Source of the DNA: JAVBKU01 sp031553875
Lineage (GTDB): Bacteria; Bacteroidota; Bacteroidia; Bacteroidales; Rikenellaceae
Assembly: GCA_031553875.1 (NCBI GenBank)
Contig: JAVBKU010000022.1
Location: forward strand, 1-45,993
Direction of reading: 5' to 3'
DNA: 45,993 bases
Below the pieces are notes generated by a model. The model did not search any database. It was not told the origin of the DNA and worked only from the letters and a program-made list of their open reading frames with translations. Below are positions 1-8,690 of the stretch, in pieces. Both the position numbers and the translations under genes were made by a program. Position 1 is the stretch's first letter, and each line of letters starts with the position of its first letter.

Positions 1-1463
1 GCGGGGAAGAAGCGGAACATGGCGATCAGAATGGGGAACTGTATCAACAGCGGTAGACACCCTCCCATGGGATTCACGCCCGCGCTCTTGTATATCTCCA
101 TCACGGCCTGCTGTTTCTTCATCGCGTCCTCCTGCTTGGGATACTTCTCCGACAGCTTGTCGATGTCGGGCTTCAGCAGCCTCATCTTGGCCGTGGAGAG
201 GTATGATTTATAGGTCAGCGGCGCGATGATTATCTTGATAAATATGGTCAACAATAAGATTATCAGCCCGTAGCTTGCTATACTCTGGCCCAAAAGATCG
301 AACACGGTTATTACAACCAGGCGGTTGATCCAACCGATGATCCACCACCCCAGGGGTACAAGCTGCTCGAAATTGAGGTCATACTTCTTTAGGGTCGTGT
401 ATTTGTTGGGCCCCATGTAGAACTGCATGTCGTAGTTGGTCACCCCCGACGAATAGGGCAACGACAGCTCGGCGCGGAACTTTTTGATGTCGCCGGATGT
501 GGGGGCCTGCGTTTTGTATTCCACATGGCCGTTCATGAAATTGTCCTGCGCCACGAGCACCGTGGAGAAGAACTGCTGCTTGAAAGCCACCCACTTTATC
601 TCTGATCGGATATCCTCGCTCTTGTCGTCCTTGGACATAGAGAGCTGTTCGATAGAGCTTTCGCCGGGGTAGTTATAGGCTATGGTGGTGTAGTTGTTCT
701 CGTTCTCGAAGCCCTTTTCGTTGTGCTTACCCACGTTCTCCCACACCAGTGCTATATCTTTCTGGTTGGGTATCATCTTCCCATCCATGCCCACGAGGCG
801 CACGTCGAAGTCGACCATGTAATTATCCTTGCGGATGGTGTAGACATACTCCACATATGCCGCCGAATCGACCGGAAGCCTGAGGGTGAAGTCTTTCACC
901 TGGTCGCCTTCGCCAAAAGAAGGCACAACGCCCACCGGCACGAAAGCGTAGTCCGAGGTATTTACCTGCACGTCGCGGAAACCGCTCTTGACGAAGAACG
1001 AAAGGTCGAACTTCGATGTGGCTGCCTCGAACAGCACCAGGGGCTGTTTGTCGTAAGTCTTGTAATCCTTGAGCTCGACAGAAGCTATGCGACCGCCCTT
1101 ATTGGAAAAGGTCAGCGTCATCAGGTCGTTCTCCACGGTATAGAACTCTTCGGCTGCCTGCGAGGCGTCGTAGAGCCTGTCACCGAGGTGGTTCCTGCTG
1201 TGTTCGGCATCCTTATCGGCGCGGGCCTGCGACAGACTGTCGGCAGCCTGCATGGTCTGCGTCTGTGTTCCGGCGGGGGCCGCCTGGCTGGCTTCCGCAG
1301 GCATGGTATCGACGACGCCGTTAGCCCTGTTTATCGAGTCGACCCTCGCTTTCTCTATCGCCACCTGCCGGGTATGTTCTTCGGCATTCTTGGCGTTGAA
1401 CATCGAGAAGCCCAGGAGTATAGCTCCTATTATTACTAATCCTAAAAGTGTTTTCTTATCCAT
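1..1463 (-). CDS. yidC: Membrane protein insertase YidC (partial, C-terminus beyond the left edge)
   Basis: YidC inserts and folds inner-membrane proteins, alone or with SecYEG. About 487 residues are visible, starting from the ATG complementary to 1461-1463. A short N-terminal hydrophobic anchor (MDKKTLLGLVIIGAILLGF) is followed by an Ala/Gln-rich linker. Then comes the large periplasmic beta-sandwich domain (with FSNKGGRIASVELKDY), and the conserved YidC/Oxa1 core begins near residue 400 (GWWIIGWINRLVV, then IIAPLTYKSYLSTAKMR, then NPMGGCLPLLIQFPI). The positive residue expected in the hydrophilic groove is in the TYKS stretch. The gene lies 107 bp downstream of pyrG on the same strand and probably shares its transcript. 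The remaining transmembrane helices lie outside the window. Family assignment is firm. Confidence 0.95.
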   Translation of the reverse strand, partial: MDKKTLLGLVIIGAILLGFSMFNAKNAEEHTRQVAIEKARVDSINRANGVVDTMPAEASQAAPAGTQTQTMQAADSLSQARADKDAEHSRNHLGDRLYDASQAAEEFYTVENDLMTLTFSNKGGRIASVELKDYKTYDKQPLVLFEAATSKFDLSFFVKSGFRDVQVNTSDYAFVPVGVVPSFGEGDQVKDFTLRLPVDSAAYVEYVYTIRKDNYMVDFDVRLVGMDGKMIPNQKDIALVWENVGKHNEKGFENENNYTTIAYNYPGESSIEQLSMSKDDKSEDIRSEIKWVAFKQQFFSTVLVAQDNFMNGHVEYKTQAPTSGDIKKFRAELSLPYSSGVTNYDMQFYMGPNKYTTLKKYDLNFEQLVPLGWWIIGWINRLVVITVFDLLGQSIASYGLIILLLTIFIKIIIAPLTYKSYLSTAKMRLLKPDIDKLSEKYPKQEDAMKKQQAVMEIYKSAGVNPMGGCLPLLIQFPILIAMFRFFP

Positions 1464-1570
1464 TACGATTTTATTTTTCCGGGGCCTTCCGCTTCCGCAC
1501 TTCCCCGGAGCACTGCTTTACAATTCACACGAAAACGGTCTCTAAAGGCCGTTTCCCCGTACCACGATAT

Positions 1571-3208
1571 TTACTTTTTCTTTTTTCCGCAATATTCTTT
1601 GGCGGCAGCCACGAAACTCACGAACAACGGATGGGGCGTGACGGCCGTACTGCTGTACTCGGGATGGTACTGCACACCCACAAACCAGGGATGTCCCTCG
1701 ACCTCAACCACTTCGACCAGGCCCGTATCGGGATTCACGCCCACGGGTTTCATACCGGCCTTGGCAAACTGATCCATATAGGCGTTGTTGAACTCGTAGC
1801 GGTGGCGGTGGCGCTCCTTGATATTTTTCTTACCATAGGCCTGCGCCGCCTTACTGCCGGCGGTAAGGTTGCAGGTATAGGCGCCCAGACGCATAGTACC
1901 GCCCTTCTCGGTAACGTTCTTCTGTTCCTCCATAAGGTCGATCACGGGATGCTCGGCAGAGCCCATCTCCTCGCTACCTGCGCCGCTCAGCTTGAGCACG
2001 TTGCGGGCGAACTCGATAACCGAGCACTGCATACCCAGGCAGATACCGAAGAAGGGGATATTGTTCTCCCTGGCATACCTCACGGCCTCGATCTTGCCCT
2101 CCACGCCTCTGTTGCCGAAGCCGGGAGCCACTAATATACCGCACATGCCCTCGAGCGAGGCGGCTATATTTTCGGGGTTTATCTTTTCAGAATTTACGTA
2201 GTGAAGCTTCACCTTAACATTGTTGGCCGCACCCGCGTGGATGAACGATTCCACGATAGACTTGTAAGCGTCGGGCAGTGCGGTATACTTACCCACGAGG
2301 GCGATATCGAGCATCCCTGCGGGATTCTTGATCTTATCCACAAACTTGCTCCACTCCTTGAGGTCGGGCTTGCCGGTCGTGGGCAGGCCGAGCTTCTGGA
2401 GGGCTACGTTATCGAGCCCCTGTTCGTGCATCTTAAGCGGCACTTCGTATATTGTGGGAACGTCGATAGACTCCACCACGGCGTTCTGATCTACGTTGCA
2501 GAACAGGGCCACCTTATGCTTAACTTCCGTATTAAGCGGTTTCTCCGTCCTCAGCACGAGGATATCGGGCTGTACCCCGTTCTCAAGCAGGGTCTTCACG
2601 GAATGCTGGGTGGGCTTGGTCTTCAACTCGCCCGAGGCAGCCATGTAGGGAATAAGCGTGAGGTGCACCACGAGGCTGTTCTGGTAGCCCAGCTCATAGC
2701 GCAACTGACGCACGGCCTCGATATAGGGCAGCGACTCGATGTCGCCCACCGTGCCGCCTATCTCGGTGATTATCACGTTATACTTCTTCTTGGTGCTAAG
2801 CATCTTGATGCGGCGCTTGATCTCGTCGGTGATATGTGGGATCACCTGCACGGTCTTACCAAGAAATTCACCCCTGCGCTCCTTGTCGATCACGGCCTGG
2901 TAAATTTTACCCGTGGTGACGCTGTTGGCTGTTGATGTAGGTACGCCGAGGAACCTTTCGTAGTGTCCCAGGTCGAGATCGGTCTCGATGCCGTCCTCTG
3001 TAACGTAACATTCGCCGTGTTCGTAGGGATTTAATGTTCCCGGGTCTATATTGATATAAGGATCGAGCTTTTGGATCGTCACCGAATAACCCCTTGCCTG
3101 CAACAACTTACCCAGCGAGGCAGAGATAATACCCTTGCCAAGCGAGGAGGCCACGCCCCCGGTAACGAAAATATATTTAACCCCATTGCTTTTACTACTT
3201 GCTTCCAT
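1571..3208 (-). CDS. pyrG: CTP synthase
   Basis: This enzyme makes CTP from UTP, ATP and glutamine, the last step of de novo pyrimidine nucleotide synthesis, in the cytoplasm. The 545 residues match the usual length. The N-terminal synthetase domain carries the P-loop-like segment GGVASSLGKGI (about residues 17-27) and LDPYINIDPGTLNP. The C-terminal class I glutamine amidotransferase domain has the nucleophile motif GICLGMQ (about residue 390) and the His-Glu pair in YHPEY (about residue 520). The start codon overlaps the end of the upstream DUF349 gene by 14 bp, so the two are very likely translationally coupled. yidC follows 107 bp downstream. Confidence 0.98.
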   Translation of the reverse strand: MEASSKSNGVKYIFVTGGVASSLGKGIISASLGKLLQARGYSVTIQKLDPYINIDPGTLNPYEHGECYVTEDGIETDLDLGHYERFLGVPTSTANSVTTGKIYQAVIDKERRGEFLGKTVQVIPHITDEIKRRIKMLSTKKKYNVIITEIGGTVGDIESLPYIEAVRQLRYELGYQNSLVVHLTLIPYMAASGELKTKPTQHSVKTLLENGVQPDILVLRTEKPLNTEVKHKVALFCNVDQNAVVESIDVPTIYEVPLKMHEQGLDNVALQKLGLPTTGKPDLKEWSKFVDKIKNPAGMLDIALVGKYTALPDAYKSIVESFIHAGAANNVKVKLHYVNSEKINPENIAASLEGMCGILVAPGFGNRGVEGKIEAVRYARENNIPFFGICLGMQCSVIEFARNVLKLSGAGSEEMGSAEHPVIDLMEEQKNVTEKGGTMRLGAYTCNLTAGSKAAQAYGKKNIKERHRHRYEFNNAYMDQFAKAGMKPVGVNPDTGLVEVVEVEGHPWFVGVQYHPEYSSTAVTPHPLFVSFVAAAKEYCGKKKK

Positions 3209-5456
3209 CTTTACTCTCTCCTTGATCTATCAATTTAATTTTCTCTATCGTCTGGGCCATCTCTTCCTTGGCCCTCTCTATCTTGTTATTCACCTCTTTG
3301 ATCATAGCCTCCGCGCCCTTGCTCTTGGCGAAGAAGCCGATGTTGTTTTCCAGCACGGCGATGTCGGATTCCAACTGCTTAACCTTATTATAAAGTTTGT
3401 CCCTCTCATGGCGTAGGCGGCCCTGGTTGGGGTTCTCACGCATGCCGGCCACCTTACCCTTAAAGCGGTCGAAGCTGCGTTCACGCTCTCCCCCGCGCAA
3501 TTTGGCGAATGCAGCGTCGACTACCTTGCGGTACTTGTTCTGCATCTCCTCCTTGTTCTTCATGGGCACGAAACCTATCTCCATCCACCTCCTCTGGAAC
3601 TCTTTCAGGGCCTCAAAACCCTTCTCCTTCTCACCACCGAAGTCGAACGCGGCCATCTCGTCGAGCAGGGCGCGCTTCTTTTCGAGGTTCTCGGCGTACT
3701 TGTTGTCCACCTCTGAGAAGAACTTGGACTTACGTTCGAAGAACTCGTCGGCCGCACCCCTGAACTTCTTCCACACGGCGTCGGAATAGCGCCTCGACAC
3801 GGGGCCTATCTCCTTCCAGCGCTTCTGGAGAGCGATGAACTCCTCGGTGGCCTTCTTCCACTCCTCGCTGCTCTTGATAGATTCGGCGAGGGCGATTATT
3901 TCGTTCTTGACGTTGAGATTTTCCTCCATCTCAGCCTTTAGCTGGGAGTAGTAGCCGCGCTTGTTCTCGAAGAACGAGTCGCAAGCCTTGCGGAAGCGCT
4001 CGTATATCTTGGCGTTGTCTTTCTTGGGGGCGAAGCCTATGGTCTTCCACATCTTCTGTATCTCGAGGAGCTTGTTCGAGGCCTTGTTCCATTCCTTGCG
4101 CGACATCGAGCCCTGGGAGGACATCTCCTCCACCTTGGCGCAAAGCTCGGCCTTGAGCTCGAGGTTGTGCTTCTGTTCGGCTTTGAGGCCTTCGTAATAC
4201 TCCTGATGCCTCTTGTTGATCTTGAGGCTGGCCTCACGGAAGCGGTCCCAGAGTTGTTCCTTGTACTCCATGGCCACGGGGCCTGTCTCCCTCCACTCCT
4301 CGTGGAGTTTCTGGAGCTTGTTGAACGAGTTCACGGGCGACGACTCCAGCACCAGGGCCTCGGCCTCCTCGCACAGGGCTATCTTGGCCTCGTAGTTCTT
4401 CTTGAGATCGAGGTCGCGGAGCTCTTTATTTATCTTTATGAAGTTGTAGAAGTTCTCTACATGGTGGTTGTATGTCTCCCAGAGGTCCTTCACATAGGTC
4501 TGGGGCACGATACCCTGCTCCTTCCAGCGGCGCTGCAGCTCGCGGAAGGCGGTGAAGGTGTGCTCCATGGTCTCGCTGCTGCCGATGAGCTCTTTCAACT
4601 CCTCGATGATGCCCAGCTTGGCCTTGTAGTTCTCCTCCTTAGCCTTTTCGAGGCCCGAGATATATTCGTCCCTCTTGCGGCGGTACTCGGCGAACAGCTC
4701 TTTGAGCCTGCCCTCCATGGCGTCGGCCTGAGGCACGAATTCGGCCAGGTCGCCTCCCGTCTCGGCGAACGCCTTGCGGGCCTGCTCGGCCTCGGCCTTA
4801 TGCAGTTTGTAGAATGCTATCTTTATCTTTTCCGCGTCGCGGCGTATAGCCTGCACGGGTTTGGTCTTGAGTAACGACTCCATCGCCGCCACGATCTCCT
4901 CCTTGCTCTTGCCTGAGTAGTCGGTGTCGTCGCCTGCCTCGGCGCTTGTCTCCGCCTCCGACTCCTCGCCCATATCGAACTCGGGAGCGCTGGCCGCCAG
5001 GGCGGCATCCTCCTCGGAGAAGTCCTCCTGGTTTACGGCGCCTTCGTTATCGTCGAGGTCGTCTTCCTCCACTTTTGGGGCGGTCTTCTTTGTTTTGGCA
5101 GGAGCGGCGGGCTTGGCGGCAGGTTTGACGGCGGCTTCTTTTGCGGGGGTTTCCTTCGCGGTAGCGGCCGATTTGGCAACAGTCTTCGCCTTGGGAGCGG
5201 TCTTTGCCTTGGGTGCAGGCTTTTCTTCGCTCTCAGCGGGAGACGCCTCCTTTGCGGCGGTCTTTGCAGTCGATGGTTTCGCCGCCTTCGCTTTTACGGT
5301 CGTGGCGGGTTCGACGGTCTTTTTTACGCTCCTCTTGCGAGCGGGCTTTTCAACTCCGGTTTCGGGTGCGGCGGGCGCCGTGCCCTTTACGGCATCTTCG
5401 GCAGCGTTAACGCCGACTTGTTCCTGAGGAACAGAGGTTTCTTTGGTCTTAGCCAT
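3195..5456 (-). CDS. DUF349-repeat protein with a Lys/Ala/Pro-rich N-terminal tail
   Basis: A 753-residue cytoplasmic protein. Residues 1 to about 125 are low complexity, rich in Ala, Lys, Pro and Thr (KPAAKPAAPAKTKKTAPK-type runs), resembling histone H1 tails. An acidic stretch follows (about 130-175). From about residue 180 to 660 there are repeated helical units of DUF349 type, each with a conserved Trp and an R-W-K-E-x-G signature (for example QRRWKEQGIVPQ, LHEEWRETGPV, IQKMWKTIGFAP, LQKRWKEIGPVS, FQRRWMEIGFVP). The C-terminus is a predicted coiled coil. DUF349 proteins are widespread in Bacteroidetes and their biochemical role is unsettled. The gene is first in an operon with pyrG (14 bp overlap) and yidC and has its own Bacteroidetes-type promoter box at 5515-5522. 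Confidence 0.9.
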   Translation of the reverse strand: MAKTKETSVPQEQVGVNAAEDAVKGTAPAAPETGVEKPARKRSVKKTVEPATTVKAKAAKPSTAKTAAKEASPAESEEKPAPKAKTAPKAKTVAKSAATAKETPAKEAAVKPAAKPAAPAKTKKTAPKVEEDDLDDNEGAVNQEDFSEEDAALAASAPEFDMGEESEAETSAEAGDDTDYSGKSKEEIVAAMESLLKTKPVQAIRRDAEKIKIAFYKLHKAEAEQARKAFAETGGDLAEFVPQADAMEGRLKELFAEYRRKRDEYISGLEKAKEENYKAKLGIIEELKELIGSSETMEHTFTAFRELQRRWKEQGIVPQTYVKDLWETYNHHVENFYNFIKINKELRDLDLKKNYEAKIALCEEAEALVLESSPVNSFNKLQKLHEEWRETGPVAMEYKEQLWDRFREASLKINKRHQEYYEGLKAEQKHNLELKAELCAKVEEMSSQGSMSRKEWNKASNKLLEIQKMWKTIGFAPKKDNAKIYERFRKACDSFFENKRGYYSQLKAEMEENLNVKNEIIALAESIKSSEEWKKATEEFIALQKRWKEIGPVSRRYSDAVWKKFRGAADEFFERKSKFFSEVDNKYAENLEKKRALLDEMAAFDFGGEKEKGFEALKEFQRRWMEIGFVPMKNKEEMQNKYRKVVDAAFAKLRGGERERSFDRFKGKVAGMRENPNQGRLRHERDKLYNKVKQLESDIAVLENNIGFFAKSKGAEAMIKEVNNKIERAKEEMAQTIEKIKLIDQGESKDGSK

Positions 5457-5514
5457 AATCAGGTCAATAATTTAAGCGCTTGCTTCACAAACAAAAACAA
5501 TTGCTCATATTCGA

Positions 5515-5522
5515 CAAATATA
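5515..5522 (-). promoter_or_regulatory. Bacteroidetes -7 box for the DUF349-pyrG-yidC operon
   Basis: Read on the minus strand, the sequence is TATATTTG, an exact fit to the Bacteroidetes -7 consensus TAnnTTTG, 59 bp upstream of the DUF349 start codon. A TTG-type -33 element is present about 24 bp further up (5547-5549). The box lies beyond the terminator of the upstream gene cluster, so this operon probably has its own start. Confidence 0.6.
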
Positions 5523-5600
5523 CACAATATATTCATACGGTGTTCACAACAAATCGCTCTAAAAGCGAAAAAACCGATGTATAAAACCATATAAAACAGA

Positions 5601-5630
5601 GTCGGCGGGCCCTTTATGGCGCCCGCCGAC
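5601..5630 (-). terminator. Terminator of the secreted-protein cluster
   Basis: A perfect 10-bp GC-rich inverted repeat (gtcggcgggc / gcccgccgac) with a 10-nt loop, followed on the minus strand by a T-rich tract (TCTGTTTTATAT). It lies 27 bp after the stop of the 216-residue LPP20-like gene and separates the cluster from the DUF349 operon. Confidence 0.75.
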
Positions 5631-5656
5631 TTACTCATTACGGTGAAACCTCCCCT

Positions 5657-6307
5657 TTAGTAGGGCAATATCTTATCGAGGTCCTTGGCCAACTTGTCCG
5701 ATTTCTTCTTCAGACCGTCGGTAAGACCCCTCTTGGCATCTTTGAGAGCCTGCGCGGCTTCAACCTTCAGGGCCACCATCACCTCATACTGGCCATCCTT
5801 GCCGGGACGGTAGATCTCCAGCGTGGGGACCACACCCTGCAACTGGGCCGAGATAACGCTCTTGTTGGCCGATACGAATTCATCGATCACCTTGATATCG
5901 CCCTGACCGTAGTCGGTATTGGACACCTGCTGTTCTATCTTCTGAGCCACCTCGGCGTGTATGCTGCGGGCTAGTTCCACGCGGGCGCGGTCATCCGCGA
6001 TCTGGCGGGCGGCGGTGTAATTGCCCCCTACAGACTTATGCGTACCCACGAAAAACCTCTTCTGTCCGTCGGGCGTCTTATCCAGCTCGGCATACTTAGT
6101 AGCCTGTATCTGCTTCTCGATAGGGAGCTTGCCGGGCATAACCTGCCAGCCGTCCTTGACGAGCTTCTTGGCCTCCTTGCGCGAGTCGCTGTCGACCTTC
6201 TTGTTAAGTTCTTTTTTGAGTTTGCTGTCTTTCATCTGGGCGTTGGCCACAGGGGCGGCAAGGAAGAAAGCGGCCGCGAGGAGCATAATTTTAGCAATAG
6301 TTTTCAT
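5657..6307 (-). CDS. Exported LPP20-like protein (cluster gene 6)
   Basis: A 216-residue protein with a clear Sec signal peptide (MKTIAKIMLLAAAFFLAAPVANAQ, cleavage likely after ANA). No lipobox Cys is present, so it is probably periplasmic or surface-associated rather than a lipoprotein. The mature part has the LPP20-type pattern: an aromatic-Val-Gly segment (FFVGTHKSVGG, about residue 85) followed by an Ala/Arg-rich helix (ADDRARVELARSIHAEVAQKI), then a beta-rich part (YEVMVALKVEAAQAL). LPP20-like domains share a fold with LpoB, CsgG-type and FlgT N-terminal domains, so a role in an envelope complex is possible but unproven. It is last of six same-strand genes for exported proteins, 18 bp after its neighbour, and ends in a Lys-rich tail. 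Confidence 0.75.
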   Translation of the reverse strand: MKTIAKIMLLAAAFFLAAPVANAQMKDSKLKKELNKKVDSDSRKEAKKLVKDGWQVMPGKLPIEKQIQATKYAELDKTPDGQKRFFVGTHKSVGGNYTAARQIADDRARVELARSIHAEVAQKIEQQVSNTDYGQGDIKVIDEFVSANKSVISAQLQGVVPTLEIYRPGKDGQYEVMVALKVEAAQALKDAKRGLTDGLKKKSDKLAKDLDKILPY

Positions 6308-6325
6308 ATCTCAAATGTTTTAGGG

Positions 6326-7627
6326 TTACCAATTAGCTCGCATGGGTAGTGCGAAATTTATACGTTTGGTGGCCTCGTCGCCGGAGAGTTGCACCTCCAT
6401 GCTACCACGCAACATGTTCTGGAACTGGCCCTGACCGCTCAGCACCTTAACACTGCCTTTCCACGACGCATTTACCGTCGATTCCTTGGCCGAATACTGC
6501 AGGTCGAGACCATCGAGGAACAAGGGCGCCGACAATCCGGGCACTTCGAAAGTCATGGAACGGATGGTGTAAGGCGCGCCCAGGCCCGACTTCACGTACA
6601 TCCTGACACCTATACCCGTCAACGTTACGCTATCGGCTCGCTCCGTAGCATCGAAGTAGATGATCTTCTCTGCCCACAGTTCGACCTCGTACTTCTTGAT
6701 AGTCACATAGAAGGTATGGGGCACGGTCCTCCCCGCAAGCTTCAGCCTGACAGTCACCTGATTCTCCCTGTCGTAACGGCAATTGTCGTAGCGGTACCTC
6801 ACCAGGAACGATCCGTCGTCCTGGCGTTCGGCAGAGAGTTGCGTCGCGCACTCGGAATCGAAGGTCATCCTCTGCGAAGTGGTTATCAGCTTGCCGTTAA
6901 GCATCATGCAAAAACGATACTCTCCCGGCTGGTTGGAAAGGGTGCGGAACGTTATCGCCTTGTACAACTCCTGATAATTGGTCTGGAGCGCCTTGGCGGC
7001 GTTCTTGCGGGTGTTGTCGAACAGGTAGTCGATCACCGGGTTAAGGTCGACGATAGCCCTGTCGATCTGCTCCACAGATTCCAGGTTATCTATCTGGTCG
7101 GCCAACGCCAGATACTTGCCCCATATAGCCTTGTCGTTCTTCTCGAACTGATAGGTCAGTTCCTTCAGCTCAACTCTCGGGAACGGATACTTTATGGCAT
7201 ACAGGACAGTGGTCGTAGAACTCGATTTGTCAAGCCTCTTCTCCCAGTACGATTCCTCTATCTTCGACGGCGATATACCCTTCAGGTAAGGCACCGGGGC
7301 CGATTGCGTGCGCGTAGTGGAGGAGAAAGTATCGAGAAAGCCGGTGATCTGGCTGTTCACGCTCTGCTGGTCGATCGTTGACGTGCTTTCAGACGAAATA
7401 TTCTGCGCCACGGCATCGATGATCTGCTTGCGCACATTGTCCATACACTGCGCCTTGGCCGTCTCAATATCGGGAGCGATGGCCGAGGTCACGATGTAAT
7501 CGGTCTGCGTCGTCCCCACCCATACGGGCGGTTTCTTGGCACTTTTCTCAACCACCTTGATATCCCCCTTGGCGCCTGCCACGGAGAGACTCAAAGCCAT
7601 GAATGCGAAAATAAGAACGCCTCTCAT
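6326..7627 (-). CDS. Exported protein with LPP20-like N-terminal domain (cluster gene 5)
   Basis: About 433 residues. The frame is open to 7666, but the start at 7627 (or the ATG two codons upstream, at 7633) places MRGVLIFAFMALSLSVAGAKG as a normal signal peptide and is preferred. Residues about 30-130 resemble LPP20 domains: KPPVWVGTTQTDYIVTSA, then an Ala-rich helix with ETAKAQCMDNVRKQIIDAVAQ. After about residue 220 the protein becomes beta-rich and lacks any family I recognise. It has no lipobox or transmembrane segment after the signal. It lies 18 bp upstream of the 216-residue LPP20-like gene and 100 bp downstream of the 319-residue gene. Function is unknown; the shared N-terminal pattern suggests the two LPP20-like proteins are paralogous partners. 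Confidence 0.75.
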   Translation of the reverse strand: MRGVLIFAFMALSLSVAGAKGDIKVVEKSAKKPPVWVGTTQTDYIVTSAIAPDIETAKAQCMDNVRKQIIDAVAQNISSESTSTIDQQSVNSQITGFLDTFSSTTRTQSAPVPYLKGISPSKIEESYWEKRLDKSSSTTTVLYAIKYPFPRVELKELTYQFEKNDKAIWGKYLALADQIDNLESVEQIDRAIVDLNPVIDYLFDNTRKNAAKALQTNYQELYKAITFRTLSNQPGEYRFCMMLNGKLITTSQRMTFDSECATQLSAERQDDGSFLVRYRYDNCRYDRENQVTVRLKLAGRTVPHTFYVTIKKYEVELWAEKIIYFDATERADSVTLTGIGVRMYVKSGLGAPYTIRSMTFEVPGLSAPLFLDGLDLQYSAKESTVNASWKGSVKVLSGQGQFQNMLRGSMEVQLSGDEATKRINFALPMRANW

Positions 7628-7727
7628 AATCATTATGGTTTTATTATCAGCAAGTCCCTCCGGCAAATTACAGCCGCCCTAAACGTTGTAGGGCGCATAT
7701 ACGACGCCGGAGACGGATTCTCCCCGA

Positions 7728-8687
7728 TTATTTCTTCATGATATTACGTATAAACCACTCGTTGAGCGAAGCGTTGATCTGGGAATCGTCCTGCCCCAAC
7801 ATGCTCTTGGCCCTTATCCTGGCCAGCTCCATCTTGTCGTCGTAGATGCGCGATGCTATCTCGTATTCGCGCAACTCCTTTTCGAGTTTGGTCTGTTCGT
7901 CGGCATCGACCTGTTTTTTGAGCTGGTCTACCACCGCTCCTACCTGTTTGGCGGCATCGCTCGCGGGGTCAACGCCCCCGAGCGCTTCCACCGCGCCGGA
8001 GTAATCCTTGGTCGCCACCAGGGCCTTAGCCCTTGCAAGCGCCGCATCGGAATCTCGGGCCACCATCTTTTTATACATGGCGGTCATCTGGTCGGCGATA
8101 GCGGGATACTGGTCGACATTTTCGGGAATAGCCGACAGCACCTTGAGCGCCGAAGCGTAATCGTTACGTTCCGCCAGAGCCTGGGCCTTGGTCATAAGGG
8201 TCGGGATACGCGTGTTGTAGTAGTCGATTATCTTGTCACGCACCGAGTTCATAAAGGTCTGAGCCTTGGAGCTGCTGGGGCTGATCTGATTGATCGCCTG
8301 TATCACGGCTTTATTCTCAAGCCTGTCAACACCCTGCACTGTAAAGGCAGTCTGGCCGAAAACTACATTCTCGATCAGGTCCACCACGTACACTGAAACT
8401 TCCACCTGTACGGCGAATTTCACCGGGGCGGTGGCGGTAGCCTGCTTGTCCAGGATCACCACGTTGGGAGTGATCACAAACTGGCTCCTTCCCGAGCCGA
8501 AACCGTTCTGGGTGACCATCTGGCCGAGCTTCACAGCCAACGACATCTTAGCGTCGTCGGGCAAATCCAGCGCGTTGGACACCTTCGGGCATATAGCCAG
8601 CATTTCCTTTGAGGAGAGGGGCTGCTGCGCCACGAGCGACAGCGCCGGGCAGCACAGCAGTGCCGCCAATAGCAATTTCTTTATCAT
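7728..8687 (-). CDS. Exported helical-repeat protein of unknown function (cluster gene 4)
   Basis: A 319-residue protein with a signal peptide (MIKKLLLAALLCCPALSLVAQQ). The first half of the mature protein is a mixed beta region (KFAVQVEVSVYVVDLIENVVFG). From about residue 165 it contains repeated helical pairs with TPR-like spacing (AQALAERNDYASALKVLSAIPE and, about 55 residues later, AKALVATKDYSGAVEALGGVDP), then a charged helix (about 255-290). TPR-like repeats usually mediate protein contacts, so this may be a scaffold for the other exported proteins. It starts 3 bp after the stop of the upstream gene, which implies co-translation. No known family is recognised with confidence. Confidence 0.75.
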   Translation of the reverse strand: MIKKLLLAALLCCPALSLVAQQPLSSKEMLAICPKVSNALDLPDDAKMSLAVKLGQMVTQNGFGSGRSQFVITPNVVILDKQATATAPVKFAVQVEVSVYVVDLIENVVFGQTAFTVQGVDRLENKAVIQAINQISPSSSKAQTFMNSVRDKIIDYYNTRIPTLMTKAQALAERNDYASALKVLSAIPENVDQYPAIADQMTAMYKKMVARDSDAALARAKALVATKDYSGAVEALGGVDPASDAAKQVGAVVDQLKKQVDADEQTKLEKELREYEIASRIYDDKMELARIRAKSMLGQDDSQINASLNEWFIRNIMKK

Positions 8688-8690
8688 GAT

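Noticed and set aside
6389..7381. A 330-codon plus-strand frame opposite the 433-residue exported protein
   Set aside because: Lacks a signal peptide or any domain, is rich in Arg and His, and lies wholly inside a gene whose partners are all on the minus strand.
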